Of a stretch of 64,000 nucleotides of DNA, positions 25,156 to 34,326 are shown in pieces. This DNA is from Arthrobacter sp. OAP107 (GTDB lineage: Bacteria > Actinomycetota > Actinomycetes > Actinomycetales > Micrococcaceae): NCBI RefSeq assembly GCF_040546765.1, contig NZ_JBEPOK010000001.1, positions 3,410,001 to 3,474,000 on the forward strand, read 5' to 3'. A model generated the notes under the pieces. That model saw only the letters and a program-made list of their open reading frames with translations, had not been told where the DNA came from and made no database searches. Position 1 is the first letter of the stretch. Each line of letters starts with the position of its first letter. A program made the position numbers and the translations under genes.

Positions 25156-25295
25156 CTTGTTTCTCCTTATGGATAATCTGGAAGACGCTTCGGCACAATC
25201 TCTGGGCTCCGCGCGTCGGTCCTTTGTGATTTCCATCATTCGCCACAGAGTGACTTGGCTCACCGTTGCGTTCATATTGGTCATGGGAGGTGTTG

Positions 25296-27017
25296 ATGAT
25301 CCACCGCTGGAGCATCGCGAGGCGGCTGTTCGTTGCGAACCTGCTGTTCATGCTGGCCCTCACGGCCATTGTCGGGACAGCTGTCTTTGTGGACGCCCGG
25401 GACCGTGCCTACGAGGAGGCCGGCCGCCGGATGGGCGCCCTGGCGACGTCCATCGCCGATAACCCGCTGGTCCTGCAGGCCGCCGGCACCGGGAATCCGT
25501 CGGCGCAGCTGCAGCCCTACGCGCTGAAGGTCATGGCCGACTCGGGTGCAGACTTCATCACCATCATGGCGCCGGACCGGACGCGGTGGACCCACCCGCT
25601 GAACCAGGAGCTAGGCCGCCCCTACATCGGGTCGATCGAGCAGGCACTGCAGGGCCGCGTGTTCACCGAGATCACGGCCGGAACGCTGGGGCCGTCGGTG
25701 CGCACGATCGCCCCGGTGAAGGATGCCCGCGGCGGGGTCCGCGCGCTGGTGGCGGCCGGCGTGACCGTCAATACCGTGGACGTGGCCGTGTCCGGCAGGC
25801 TGCCGGCGCTGCTGGCTGTATCCGGATCCCTGCTGGCAGGCGGGTCGCTCGCGTCATGGTTTCTTGGCCGCTACCTGCGGCGGGTGACCAGGGGGTGGGG
25901 TCCGGAGCAGCTGGCCCAGCTCTTCGCCTACTACGAATCAGTGCTCCATTCGGTCCGGGAAGGTGTTGTGCTGATTGACCCGGCCGGAAGGGTGGTGATC
26001 TACAACGACCAGGCGGCGGAACTGCTGGGCCTGGAACCGCGGGAAGCGGAGGACGACCATGCCGCGACCCCCCTGCTCGCCGACCTGCCCCTGGCGCCCA
26101 GTCTGAAGGAGCTTTTTGAATCGGGGCGCACGGCCCACGACGAAATCCACCTCACCCATAACGGCGTGCTGGTGGTCAACCAGCGCCCGGCGGTGGGACC
26201 AGGATCCTCCACCGAACGGCCGCGGGGACCGTTGTTCGGCACCGTTGCCACCATCCGCGACCGCACGGAGATCGAATCCCTGGGCACGGAGCTGGAGAGC
26301 ATGCGGACACTTTCCGATGCCCTCCGTGCGCAGACCCACGAGCACGCCAACCGGCTGCACACCTTGGTCTCCCTGATGGAGCTCGGCCGGACCGAGGAGG
26401 CCCTGGACTTTGCCACGAAGGACCTGGAGCTGAGCCAGCAGCTGACGGACGACGTGATCGGTTCGGTGCAGGAGCCGGTGCTGAGCGCCCTGGTGATGGG
26501 CAAGGCGGCGGAAGCGCACGAGCGCGGCGTGGAGCTGGTGGTCGGGGCATCCGGGCCGGCCCTCAGCGGAGAGCTGGCCGTCCAGGACCTCGTCACGGTC
26601 CTGGGCAACCTGCTGGACAATGCCATCGACGCCGCCGCCGACGCGCCGGCCCCCAGGCGGGTGGAACTGCTGGTGGACACAGCAAGCGGCGGCCTGAACA
26701 TCACAGTCCAGGACTCGGGCAAGGGCATTGATCCAACAGCAGTCGACGACGTGTTCCGCTACGGGTACAGCACCAAGGCGGCCGGGCCTTTCGGACGTGG
26801 CCTTGGCCTTGCACTGGTGAAACAGGCCGTCCAGCGCCTGGCCGGTACCATGACCATCAGCAACTCCAGCGCCGGCGGGGCGCGCTTCGACATCGCACTC
26901 CCCGCCGCTGTCGCTGCCAATGTACTGCCCTCGGACACCATCCCGGCAAGCACATCGCCGTCAAGCACAGCCCCGTCCAACACGGCCACACCGAGTCTCC
27001 CGGAGGAGCACACGTGA
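25296..27017 (+). CDS. Sensor histidine kinase, CitA/DcuS type
   Basis: 573 aa. Start ATG 25296 is set by GGAGG 5 bases upstream. TM1 (about 11-30) and TM2 (about 172-190) flank a periplasmic sensor domain of the PAS-like CitA/DcuS fold, followed by a cytoplasmic PAS (LHSVREGVVLIDPAGRVVIYN). The kinase core has the family-type H-box RAQTHEHANRLHTLVSLMELG; the N-box is NLLDNAIDAA, and the G-boxes are DSGKGI and FGRGLGLALV. A Ser/Thr/Pro-rich tail follows. Its GTGA overlap with the response regulator gene and divergence from dctA indicate a C4-dicarboxylate or citrate sensor. The ligand is inferred. Confidence 0.9.
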   Translation: MIHRWSIARRLFVANLLFMLALTAIVGTAVFVDARDRAYEEAGRRMGALATSIADNPLVLQAAGTGNPSAQLQPYALKVMADSGADFITIMAPDRTRWTHPLNQELGRPYIGSIEQALQGRVFTEITAGTLGPSVRTIAPVKDARGGVRALVAAGVTVNTVDVAVSGRLPALLAVSGSLLAGGSLASWFLGRYLRRVTRGWGPEQLAQLFAYYESVLHSVREGVVLIDPAGRVVIYNDQAAELLGLEPREAEDDHAATPLLADLPLAPSLKELFESGRTAHDEIHLTHNGVLVVNQRPAVGPGSSTERPRGPLFGTVATIRDRTEIESLGTELESMRTLSDALRAQTHEHANRLHTLVSLMELGRTEEALDFATKDLELSQQLTDDVIGSVQEPVLSALVMGKAAEAHERGVELVVGASGPALSGELAVQDLVTVLGNLLDNAIDAAADAPAPRRVELLVDTASGGLNITVQDSGKGIDPTAVDDVFRYGYSTKAAGPFGRGLGLALVKQAVQRLAGTMTISNSSAGGARFDIALPAAVAANVLPSDTIPASTSPSSTAPSNTATPSLPEEHT

Positions 27018-27727
27018 CAGACATCCGAGTCCTCGTCGTCGAGGACGAGCCCGTCGCAGCTGCGGCACACGCCGCCTACGTGGGCAGGGTGGACGGCTTC
27101 GCGCTGGCGGGAACGGCTCCGGACGGGCAGTCGGCGCTCCGCATGCTCACCGAGTTCTCCGCGGCCGGCAGCCCGGTGGAGCTGGTTCTGCTGGACATGA
27201 ACCTGCCGGACCTGCACGGCCTCGACATCGCCCGACGGATGCGCTCCGCCGGGCACTTCGCCGACATCATCGCAATCACAGCCGTTCGGGAACTGGCCAT
27301 TGTCCGCAGCGCCGTCTCCATCGGCGTCGTGCAGTACCTCATCAAGCCGTTCACGTACGCGACGTTCGCGGACAAACTGGAGAGTTATCGGCAGTTCCGC
27401 GAGCAGCTTGCGGGACCGGCGGCGGGATCAGCGAAAGCAGCGGCGTCGCAGAGCGACGTGGACCAGGCGTTTGCCAGCCTGCGGGCGCCGTCGGAGCTTC
27501 CGCTGCCGAAGGGCCTGGCCCCATCAACGCTCGACGCCGTCCGCGACTTTATCAAGGAACAGCCCGGTGCCGTCTCGGCCACCGAAGTCATGACGGCCCT
27601 GGGAATGTCGAGGGTAACCGCCCGCCGCTACCTTGAGTACCTTGCCGACGCTGGAACCGTCTCCCGCACGGCACGGTACGGCGCACCGGGCCGCCCCGAG
27701 AACGAATACCGCTGGTCCCGCACCTGA
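27014..27727 (+). CDS. Response regulator, CitB/DcuR family
   Basis: 237 aa. The receiver domain has acidic residues in VLVVEDEPVAAAAH, the phospho-acceptor Asp in LVLLDMNLPD near residue 58, conserved Thr in AITAVREL and Lys in YLIKPFTY. A linker rich in Ala/Ser leads to a C-terminal helix-turn-helix (SATEVMTALGMSRVTARRYLEYL) followed by a wing. GTG start overlaps the kinase stop by 4 bases. The expected target is the divergent dctA promoter between 25156 and 25295. Confidence 0.92.
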   Translation: MTDIRVLVVEDEPVAAAAHAAYVGRVDGFALAGTAPDGQSALRMLTEFSAAGSPVELVLLDMNLPDLHGLDIARRMRSAGHFADIIAITAVRELAIVRSAVSIGVVQYLIKPFTYATFADKLESYRQFREQLAGPAAGSAKAAASQSDVDQAFASLRAPSELPLPKGLAPSTLDAVRDFIKEQPGAVSATEVMTALGMSRVTARRYLEYLADAGTVSRTARYGAPGRPENEYRWSRT

Positions 27728-27834
27728 TCACCAGCAGGCACTCTGATGCTGTGCACTGATCATCCCCTGGGGCCTGTTCGGGACAGCCATTTAGAGGCCG
27801 GCCCGCTTTAGGACAGCCGTGCAGAGGGCGAGCC

Positions 27835-27851
27835 CGTCAGGCATTCTGACG
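27835..27851 (+). terminator. Weak hairpin after the response regulator
   Basis: CGTCAG-GCATT-CTGACG followed by TTT, about 110 bases downstream of the response regulator stop. The stem is only 6 bp, so this is a tentative terminator. Confidence 0.25.
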
Positions 27852-27933
27852 TTTACACAGGCATGTAGCGCGGACCCCGAAATGGAGAGCAAGCTCCGGA
27901 ACGAAGAGCAGGTTCCGGAACGGAGACTTGGCC

Positions 27934-29673
27934 TCAGGCAGCCGTGGGTGAGGACCAGTAGGGCCACGGATCCAAAGGCAGCGGCGGATCCAGGTCGTCG
28001 GGCCTGTCCGGCGGCTCCAGCCAGTCCGGCGGCTCCGGCCAGTCCTGAGCAGGTGCTGATCCGGTCGAGTCTCGGCCGCGTGGTGGCTCCGGCCAGTCTT
28101 GGCCGGGTGGCAGCTCCTGCCAATCTTGGCCGGGCGGTGGTTCTGGCCAGGTTGGTGGTTCCCAGTCCTGGTATTCGGCCGGGTAGGACCGGCCCGACGG
28201 TGAGATCCAGCCCGGTGGGGCGTCCCGGGTGGCGCCGACCGGCTGCCACGCTGTCGAGTGTTTCAGCCTGTGGTGTTTCGGGCAGGGCTGGCCGAGGTTG
28301 GTGACGCCGGTGCCGCCGCCGTCGGCCCAGGCGAGGATGTGGTCGGCGTCGTTGTCCAGGGAGTGGTTATTGCAGTTGGGAAATGTGCATTTGGCGTCGC
28401 GGAGCCGCAGCCATTGGCGCATCGGTTTGGTCAGCCGGTAGCTGGTGCGCCCGATCTCCAAGGGTGCACCGTCACGCGGGTCGGTGAGGACCCGGAGGAA
28501 TGAGGTTGCGCCGTCGGCGACGAGCCGGCGGGCCATGGATGGCGGGATCGGCCCGTGCCCGTCGAGTGTGGCCGGTTCCCCGGACAGGCCGAGCAGCGAA
28601 AACACCGGAACCGTGACCAGGACCTGCGCCGTCGGGGACGGCACATCACCGACCAAAACGGAACCAGCCGATACCGACCCTGCAGACCCGGCCGACTCGG
28701 ATCCACTGGACGGGGAAGCCGCGGACGCGAAATCTGCGGAAAGTGATCCACCTGCCGACACAGACCCTGCAGGACCGGCCAGCTCCGACCCTATGCGCCG
28801 GTCCCCTTGAGCAGTGCCGCCCACTCCCGGTGCTGCGCCGAGCAGCCATGCAGCGGCAGCATCGACCCGGCGCTGGGTCAGGGTGCGGGTTTCGGCCGGG
28901 CCCTGCATGGCACGGGCGGCGGTGGTGGTGCGGTTCCAGATCCCGGCCGCCTGGTCCGCGGGCAGATACGCCGAGAGCCAGGCCATGCCGTCCCGGTCCG
29001 GGGCATACTCCAGCCGCCGGTCCTGCACACACCTGTGGTGGCGCTTTTCGATGCTGACCGGATGATGCCGTTCCCGCCAATACCGCGCCTTCGCCCGGAA
29101 CCTCGCCGGCGTCAGCTCCCCCGCCGGGCAACCCCGCGCATACCCCGGCGCGTCCGGGTCCAAAAAATGCGCCTCAAACGCCGCCGCCGCTTCCGGGCCC
29201 AGCCCCTCGGTCTCGTCGCACATGATCCGCCCGTGCTGCCACGACAGCGTCCCTGCCCCGAGCGCGGCCAGCGTCAACGGCAGATCCCGGGTGAGTTTGG
29301 CGGATTCGACCAGCAACCATCCCGCCGACCCTTCGCTGACGGTCAGCGCACACGCCACCTCAGCGGTCACCGACATCTGCCGGACGGTGCGGTCCTGCGC
29401 GGACGCGCCCGGTGGAGTCATGGCCTCCTCCGCCGCGGCGAACCCGGCGGCGAGGTGCACCTTCACCGCCGCCAGCCGTGCCTCCATCGCAGCCACACCG
29501 GCCAGACCCTCCAGGCACGCATCCGCCAGATCCCCCAAAGGATCCACCGCACCAGGCAGCGGACCCGGACCAGCCACCCGCTCCAGCCCAGCCACCCGGT
29601 CCAGCCCAGCAGCCAGCGAAAGAGCAGAGGCACCGATGGCCTCCAACGTCTCGGCAACTACTGCGTTATCCAT
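27934..29673 (-). CDS. DUF222 / HNH endonuclease-domain protein
   Basis: 579 aa from ATG 29673; a GTG two codons earlier is possible. The N-terminal half is the helical DUF222 domain (VAMEARLAAVKVHLAAGF; LSWQHGRIMCDETEGLG). A Ser/Gly/Ala-rich linker follows, then the conserved segment YRLTKPMRQWLRLRDAKC, and an HNH nuclease with CTFPNC, NDADHILAWADGG, NLGQPCPKHHRLKH. The tail carries repeats of Trp-Pro-Glu-Pro-Pro. Such genes occur in many copies in actinobacteria and are often wrongly linked to mobile elements; biological role unknown. No intron, repeats or att sites surround it here. It stands alone, divergent from the prp regulator. Confidence 0.85.
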   Translation of the reverse strand: MDNAVVAETLEAIGASALSLAAGLDRVAGLERVAGPGPLPGAVDPLGDLADACLEGLAGVAAMEARLAAVKVHLAAGFAAAEEAMTPPGASAQDRTVRQMSVTAEVACALTVSEGSAGWLLVESAKLTRDLPLTLAALGAGTLSWQHGRIMCDETEGLGPEAAAAFEAHFLDPDAPGYARGCPAGELTPARFRAKARYWRERHHPVSIEKRHHRCVQDRRLEYAPDRDGMAWLSAYLPADQAAGIWNRTTTAARAMQGPAETRTLTQRRVDAAAAWLLGAAPGVGGTAQGDRRIGSELAGPAGSVSAGGSLSADFASAASPSSGSESAGSAGSVSAGSVLVGDVPSPTAQVLVTVPVFSLLGLSGEPATLDGHGPIPPSMARRLVADGATSFLRVLTDPRDGAPLEIGRTSYRLTKPMRQWLRLRDAKCTFPNCNNHSLDNDADHILAWADGGGTGVTNLGQPCPKHHRLKHSTAWQPVGATRDAPPGWISPSGRSYPAEYQDWEPPTWPEPPPGQDWQELPPGQDWPEPPRGRDSTGSAPAQDWPEPPDWLEPPDRPDDLDPPLPLDPWPYWSSPTAA

Positions 29674-29767
29674 ACCCACAGCATGACAGGGGGCTACGAC
29701 AATATAAGGGCGGAAAGCACACCCACTGCGGACCGGACCAAAAAACTTCTTGAAGGAAAACCGGGTA

Positions 29768-29809
29768 GCAGATCAGGGCCTTCCCAACGCTCAGAACGCC
29801 CTGATCTGC
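29768..29809. repeat. 12-bp perfect inverted repeat in the HNH / gntR divergent region
   Basis: GCAGATCAGGGC at 29768-29779 and its complement GCCCTGATCTGC at 29798-29809, with an 18-base spacer. It lies upstream of both flanking genes and is not followed by a T-run, so it is not an obvious terminator. Confidence 0.5.
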
Positions 29810-29840
29810 AACCTAGAGGACACAGGCTGACGCGGAGGTT

Positions 29841-29848
29841 TGTATACA
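29841..29848. promoter_or_regulatory. Candidate GntR operator, site 1
   Basis: TGTATACA palindrome 107 bases upstream of the gntR start. The same octamer recurs 64 bases downstream. The pattern fits FCD-type GntR operators (T-G-T...A-C-A symmetry). Confidence 0.5.
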
Positions 29849-29903
29849 TGGCAGATCATCACGCTAAGGAAAAGCGCCGAACATCTAGGCAAACTTCGAC
29901 TGT

Positions 29904-29913
29904 GTGTATACAC
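29904..29913. promoter_or_regulatory. Candidate GntR operator, site 2
   Basis: GTGTATACAC, a perfect 10-bp palindrome containing the same TGTATACA core as site 1. It is 35 bases upstream of the gntR start and overlaps a TATACA that could serve as a -10 element, so binding would block transcription. Confidence 0.5.
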
Positions 29914-29947
29914 TCAAGGTAATTCAAGCCACGGGAAAGGAGGCGGC

Positions 29948-30604
29948 ATGCGTGCCAGCGACAGGGCCTATGCTGCATTACGCGATGACATCATCGAGTG
30001 GCGGCTCCTGCCCGGCACTGTACTCGCCGAAGTGGAGCAGTCCGCCCGCCTCGGTGTCTCAAGGACCCCCCTGCGCGAGGCCCTGAGCCGCCTGACGGCA
30101 GAGGGGTTGACGGCGGCGGGCGGCCGCGGCGTCGTGGTCACCGATATCTCCCTGGACGACATCGACGAGCTGTTTGAGCTCCGCGAAACCCTCGAGGGGA
30201 AGGCTGCCGCGCTGGCAGCCCAGCGCGGCGATGCCGCCGTCTTCCGGAAGCTGCAGGAAGAACTGCTGGACGCGCCAGCGCTTCTGAACTCCCCTGACCC
30301 TGTACGGCACGACTACTACGAGCTCGTCGGCCGCCTGGATGCCGCCATTGACGCGGCGATCTCCAACTCCTACCTGGCGCAGGCCATGCGAAGCCTGCGC
30401 GTCCACCTGGTCCGGGTCCGCAGGCTGGCCGCTGACGATCAGGCCCGGCTCACGGCCGCCGCAGCGGAACATGCTGCAATCGCCGAAGCGATAGCGGCCG
30501 GCAACCCCCGGCTGGCCGAAGCGGCCACCACCGTCCACCTGCACCGCAGCCTTTCCCACGTTAAAGCCGTCCACACATCCGCCCAGAAGGAGTCACATGG
30601 TTAA
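29948..30604 (+). CDS. GntR-family (FCD) regulator of the prp operon
   Basis: 218 aa. The N-terminal winged helix (YAALRDDIIEWRLLPGTVLAE; LGVSRTPLREALSRLTAEGL) is followed by an FCD ligand domain with LFELRETLEGKAAALAA and a C-terminal helix AEAATTVHLHRSLSH carrying metal-binding-type His residues. ATG 29948 has GGGAAAGGAGG upstream; the longer frame begins inside the operator region and is rejected. Two TGTATACA palindromes lie upstream and the stop overlaps prpD by 8 bases. It is therefore most likely the autoregulated repressor of prpDBC, sensing a 2-methylcitrate-cycle intermediate or propionyl-CoA derivative (inferred). Confidence 0.88.
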   Translation: MRASDRAYAALRDDIIEWRLLPGTVLAEVEQSARLGVSRTPLREALSRLTAEGLTAAGGRGVVVTDISLDDIDELFELRETLEGKAAALAAQRGDAAVFRKLQEELLDAPALLNSPDPVRHDYYELVGRLDAAIDAAISNSYLAQAMRSLRVHLVRVRRLAADDQARLTAAAAEHAAIAEAIAAGNPRLAEAATTVHLHRSLSHVKAVHTSAQKESHG

Positions 30605-32117
30605 GGAACACCACGTCCGCGTCTATAAGAGCGAGGAAAACCTCCCGCGCGAACAGCAGCTCGCCCATAAGATCGCCGTGGTCGCCGCAGACCCGGTGGA
30701 GGTAACGCCCGACGTCACGGACATGGTCATCAACCGCATCATCGACAACGCCTCCGTGGCGATCGCGTCGCTGAACCGGGCCCCGATCGTCGCGGCCCGG
30801 GCACAGGCCCTCACGCATGGCCCGTCCAGCGGCGGCAAGGGGGCCAAGGTCTTCGGCATCGGCGAGCGGGTCTCCCCGGAGTGGGCGGCATGGGCCAACG
30901 GTGTGGCGGTCCGTGAACTGGATTACCACGACACCTTCCTGGCCGCGGACTACTCGCACCCCGGAGACAACATTCCCCCGATCCTCGCCGTCGCCCAGCA
31001 CGTCGGTTCCAGCGGCAGGGACCTGATCCGCGGCATCGCCACCGGCTACGAAATCCAGGTAAACCTGGTGAAGGCGATCTGCCTGCACAAGCACAAGATC
31101 GACCACGTCGCCCACCTTGGCCCCTCCGCGGCCGCCGGCATCGGCACACTCCTTGGCCTCGATGTCGAAACGATCTTCCAGTCCGTCGGACAGGCCCTGC
31201 ACACGACCACCGCCACCCGGCAGTCCCGCAAGGGCGAGATCTCCACCTGGAAGGCGCACGCGCCGGCGTTTGCCGGGAAGATGGCGGTCGAGGCGGTGGA
31301 CAGGTCCATGCGCGGCCAGACCTCCCCCGTTCCCATCTATGAAGGCGAGGACGGCGTGATCGCCTGGCTGCTGGACGGCCCGGACGCCTCCTACATGGTT
31401 CCGCTCCCCACGCCCGGTGAGGCCAAGCGCGCCATCCTGGACACTTACACCAAGGAACACTCCGCCGAATACCAGGCCCAGGCCTGGATCGACCTCGCCC
31501 GCAAGCTGAACCGGGAGCACCCGGAGGCGACCGATCCGGCGAACGTGAAGTCCGTCCTGATCAAGACCAGCCACCACACCCACTACGTGATCGGCTCGGG
31601 CGCCAACGACCCGCAGAAATATGATCCGACGGCCAGCCGGGAGACCCTGGACCACTCCATCCCCTACATCTTCACCGTCGCGCTGCAGGACGGGGCCTGG
31701 CACCACGTGGACTCCTACTCCCCCGACCGCGCAGCAAGGCCCGACACGGTGAAGCTGTGGCAGAAGGTCTCCACGGTGGAGGACCCGGAATGGACCCGCC
31801 GCTACCACTCCCTGGACATCTCCGAGAAGGCCTTCGGCGGGTCCGTGGAAATCACCCTCACCGACGGCACCGTCATCCGGGACGAGATCGCCGTCGCCGA
31901 CGCCCACCCCCTCGGCGCCCGCCCGTTCACCCGCGAGCAGTACGTCAACAAGTTCCGCACCCTGGCCGCCGGGCTGGTAACGGAGGATGAAATCGAAAGG
32001 TTCCTTGCCGCCGTCGAACGCCTCCCCGAACTGGCCGCAGGCGAGCTGGACCAGCTGAACATCACCGCGGCGTCGGGCGTCATCGATTTCAGCGCCGCGC
32101 CCAAGGGGCTGTTCTAG
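30597..32117 (+). CDS. prpD: 2-methylcitrate dehydratase (MmgE/PrpD family)
   Basis: 506 aa. It dehydrates 2-methylcitrate to 2-methyl-cis-aconitate in propionate catabolism. The PrpD core is present from MVINRIIDNASVAIASL through GERVSPEWAAWANGVAVRELDYHDTF, HPGDNIPPILAVAQ and GLDVETIFQSVGQALHTT. ATG 30597 overlaps the gntR gene by 8 bases, and prpB follows the stop with no gap, so the operon is tightly coupled. Length fits the prpD branch rather than the shorter cis-aconitate decarboxylase or iminodisuccinate epimerase relatives. Confidence 0.95.
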   Translation: MVKEHHVRVYKSEENLPREQQLAHKIAVVAADPVEVTPDVTDMVINRIIDNASVAIASLNRAPIVAARAQALTHGPSSGGKGAKVFGIGERVSPEWAAWANGVAVRELDYHDTFLAADYSHPGDNIPPILAVAQHVGSSGRDLIRGIATGYEIQVNLVKAICLHKHKIDHVAHLGPSAAAGIGTLLGLDVETIFQSVGQALHTTTATRQSRKGEISTWKAHAPAFAGKMAVEAVDRSMRGQTSPVPIYEGEDGVIAWLLDGPDASYMVPLPTPGEAKRAILDTYTKEHSAEYQAQAWIDLARKLNREHPEATDPANVKSVLIKTSHHTHYVIGSGANDPQKYDPTASRETLDHSIPYIFTVALQDGAWHHVDSYSPDRAARPDTVKLWQKVSTVEDPEWTRRYHSLDISEKAFGGSVEITLTDGTVIRDEIAVADAHPLGARPFTREQYVNKFRTLAAGLVTEDEIERFLAAVERLPELAAGELDQLNITAASGVIDFSAAPKGLF

Positions 32118-33023
32118 ATGCTGTACTCCACCGCAACCCCGGAACACAAACGCCTCAAGCTGCGGGAGATCCTGGCCTCCGGCACCATCCAGCAGTTCCC
32201 CGGGGCGTTCAACCCGCTCTCCGCCCGGCTGATCGAGGAGAAGGGCTTCGCCGGGGTCTACATCTCCGGCGCCGTCCTGGCCAATGACCTTGGCCTGCCG
32301 GACATCGGCCTGACCACCCTCACCGAGGTGGCCACAAGGGCCGGACAGATCGCCCGGATGACCGGCCTGCCCTCCATCGTGGACGCCGACACAGGCTTCG
32401 GCGAACCCATGAACGTGGCCCGCAGCGTCCAGGAACTCGAAAACGCCGGGCTCGCCGGCTGCCACATCGAGGACCAGTTCAACCCCAAACGCTGCGGCCA
32501 CCTCGACGGCAAAAACGTCGTGGACCTGGACACCGCCACCAAGCGGATCAGGGCCGCGGCCGACGCGAGGAGGGACCCGAACTTCCTCATCATGGCCCGC
32601 ACCGACATCCGCGCGGTCGAAGGCCTCCAAGCAGCAAAAGACCGGGCAAAGGCCCTCGTCGAAGCCGGTGCCGATGCGATCTTCCCGGAAGCCATGGCCT
32701 CACTGGAGGAATTCCAGGCCATCCGGGACGCCGTGGACGTGCCGATCCTGGCCAACATGACCGAGTTCGGCAAGAGCGACCTCTTTACCGTCGACCAGCT
32801 GCAGAATGTGGGCGTGAACATGGTGATATATCCGGTGACCCTGCTCCGTAGTGCCATGGGGGCAGCGGAGCGTACGCTGGACTCAATTAAGGCCGACGGA
32901 ACGCAGGAGGCACAGGTAGGAAGCATGCTGACGCGCGCGCGGCTGTACGACCTGGTGGATTACGAGGCCTACAACCGCTTTGACACCGGCGTCTTCAACT
33001 TCCGGATCCCCGGAACAGACTGA
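32118..33023 (+). CDS. prpB: 2-methylisocitrate lyase
   Basis: 301 aa. It cleaves 2-methylisocitrate to pyruvate and succinate. PEP-mutase/ICL superfamily barrel: FPGAFNPLSARLIEEKGF, the metal-binding DADTGFGEPMNV, and the signature loop QFNPKRCGHLDGK containing the catalytic Cys. ARTDIRAVEG is also conserved. It is shorter than isocitrate lyase and lacks its insertion, which fits PrpB. The ATG directly abuts the prpD stop, and prpC follows after 70 bases. Confidence 0.95.
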   Translation: MLYSTATPEHKRLKLREILASGTIQQFPGAFNPLSARLIEEKGFAGVYISGAVLANDLGLPDIGLTTLTEVATRAGQIARMTGLPSIVDADTGFGEPMNVARSVQELENAGLAGCHIEDQFNPKRCGHLDGKNVVDLDTATKRIRAAADARRDPNFLIMARTDIRAVEGLQAAKDRAKALVEAGADAIFPEAMASLEEFQAIRDAVDVPILANMTEFGKSDLFTVDQLQNVGVNMVIYPVTLLRSAMGAAERTLDSIKADGTQEAQVGSMLTRARLYDLVDYEAYNRFDTGVFNFRIPGTD

Positions 33024-33093
33024 CGCCCAAATCCCCGCAGGACCACCGGCCCTTCCGGCCGGTAACCGGACGCAAGGAACGAAGGAGTTCAGC

Positions 33094-34233
33094 ATGGCTG
33101 AAGAAGAGATCAAGAAGGGCCTCGATGGCGTCGTGGTGGACTACACCGCAGTCTCGAAGGTCAATCCCGACACGAACTCACTGCTGTACCGCGGCTACCC
33201 CGTCCAGGAGCTCGCGGCACGGTGCAGCTTCGAAGAGGTCGCCTACCTTCTGTGGAACGGCGAGCTGCCTACCCAGGAGGAGCTGGCTGAGTTTACGGCC
33301 CGCGAGCGCGCCGGAAGGGCTCTGGATCCTGTGGTCAAGCAGGTGATTGATGCCCTGCCGACGACGGCGCACCCGATGGATGTCTGCCGCACCGCCGCAT
33401 CGGTGATGGGCGCCCGCCACGAGCTCGCGGAGGATTCCTCCCGGGATGCCAACATGGCCAAGGCAACTGACCTGTTTGCTGCGATGCCGGCCGTGGTGGC
33501 ATATGACCAGCGTCGCCGGCGCGGGCAGGAGCCTGTGGAGCCGAGGGATGACCTGGGCTACGCCGCCAACTTCCTCTGGATGACGTTCGGAGAGGAGGCC
33601 GTCGCGGAAGTGGTGGAGGCCTTCAACGTCTCCATGATTCTTTACGCGGAGCACTCCTTCAACGCCTCCACATTCGCCGGGCGTGTCATCATGTCCACGC
33701 TGTCCGACCTCCATTCGGCGGTGACCGGCGCGATCGGCGCACTCAAGGGACCACTGCACGGCGGAGCCAATGAAGCCGTCATGCACACCTTCGACGAGAT
33801 CGGAATCAGGCCCGAGGAATCGCTCGAGGAAGCCGCCGACCGCGCCAAGGCCTGGATGGAGAACGCCCTGGCCCAAAAGAAGAAGGTCATGGGCTTCGGC
33901 CACCGGGTCTACAAGCACGGTGATTCCCGCGTGCCCACCATGAAGGCGGCCCTCGACAAGATGATCGCCCACTTCGGCCGGCCTGAACTGCTGGGTCTGT
34001 ACAACGGGCTCGAATCGGCCATGGATGAGGCCAAGGGCATCAAGCCGAATCTCGACTACCCGGCCGGCCCCACGTACCACCTCATGGGCTTCGACACGAA
34101 CATGTTCACGCCGCTCTTCGTCGCCAGCCGGATCACGGGCTGGACAGCCCACTTCATGGAGCAGCTGAACGCGAATTCGCTCATCCGCCCGCTGAGTGCT
34201 TACAACGGCCCGGACGAACGGCACGTGCCGTAG
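33094..34233 (+). CDS. prpC: 2-methylcitrate synthase
   Basis: 379 aa. It condenses propionyl-CoA with oxaloacetate; as in other PrpC enzymes, some citrate synthase activity is likely. Catalytic residues are in GPLHGGANEAVMHT (His), GFGHRVYKHGDSRVP (His) and the Asp region of TNMFTPLFV upstream of the C-terminus. Start ATG 33094 is set by AAGGAG at 7 bases; the frame open upstream overlaps prpB and is not used. It ends the prpDBC operon, before a very strong terminator. Confidence 0.93.
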   Translation: MAEEEIKKGLDGVVVDYTAVSKVNPDTNSLLYRGYPVQELAARCSFEEVAYLLWNGELPTQEELAEFTARERAGRALDPVVKQVIDALPTTAHPMDVCRTAASVMGARHELAEDSSRDANMAKATDLFAAMPAVVAYDQRRRRGQEPVEPRDDLGYAANFLWMTFGEEAVAEVVEAFNVSMILYAEHSFNASTFAGRVIMSTLSDLHSAVTGAIGALKGPLHGGANEAVMHTFDEIGIRPEESLEEAADRAKAWMENALAQKKKVMGFGHRVYKHGDSRVPTMKAALDKMIAHFGRPELLGLYNGLESAMDEAKGIKPNLDYPAGPTYHLMGFDTNMFTPLFVASRITGWTAHFMEQLNANSLIRPLSAYNGPDERHVP

Positions 34234-34252
34234 TCGGTCGCCTGTAACGCGT

Positions 34253-34299
34253 ACGACGCCGGGCCGGCCACCTTTGTGGGGTGGCCGGCCCGGCGTCGT
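34253..34299. terminator. Strong terminator after prpC
   Basis: Perfect 20-bp stem (ACGACGCCGGGCCGGCCACC and its complement) with a 7-base loop, followed by TTT on the plus strand. It sits between two convergent genes and can act in both directions. Confidence 0.92.
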
Positions 34300-34326
34300 T
34301 TATCGCAGTGTCCTCTAATTCAGGGC

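Noticed and set aside
27934..29673. HNH protein as an intron- or phage-encoded homing endonuclease
   Set aside because: DUF222-HNH genes are dispersed chromosomal genes in actinobacteria; no intron, intein or phage context is visible.
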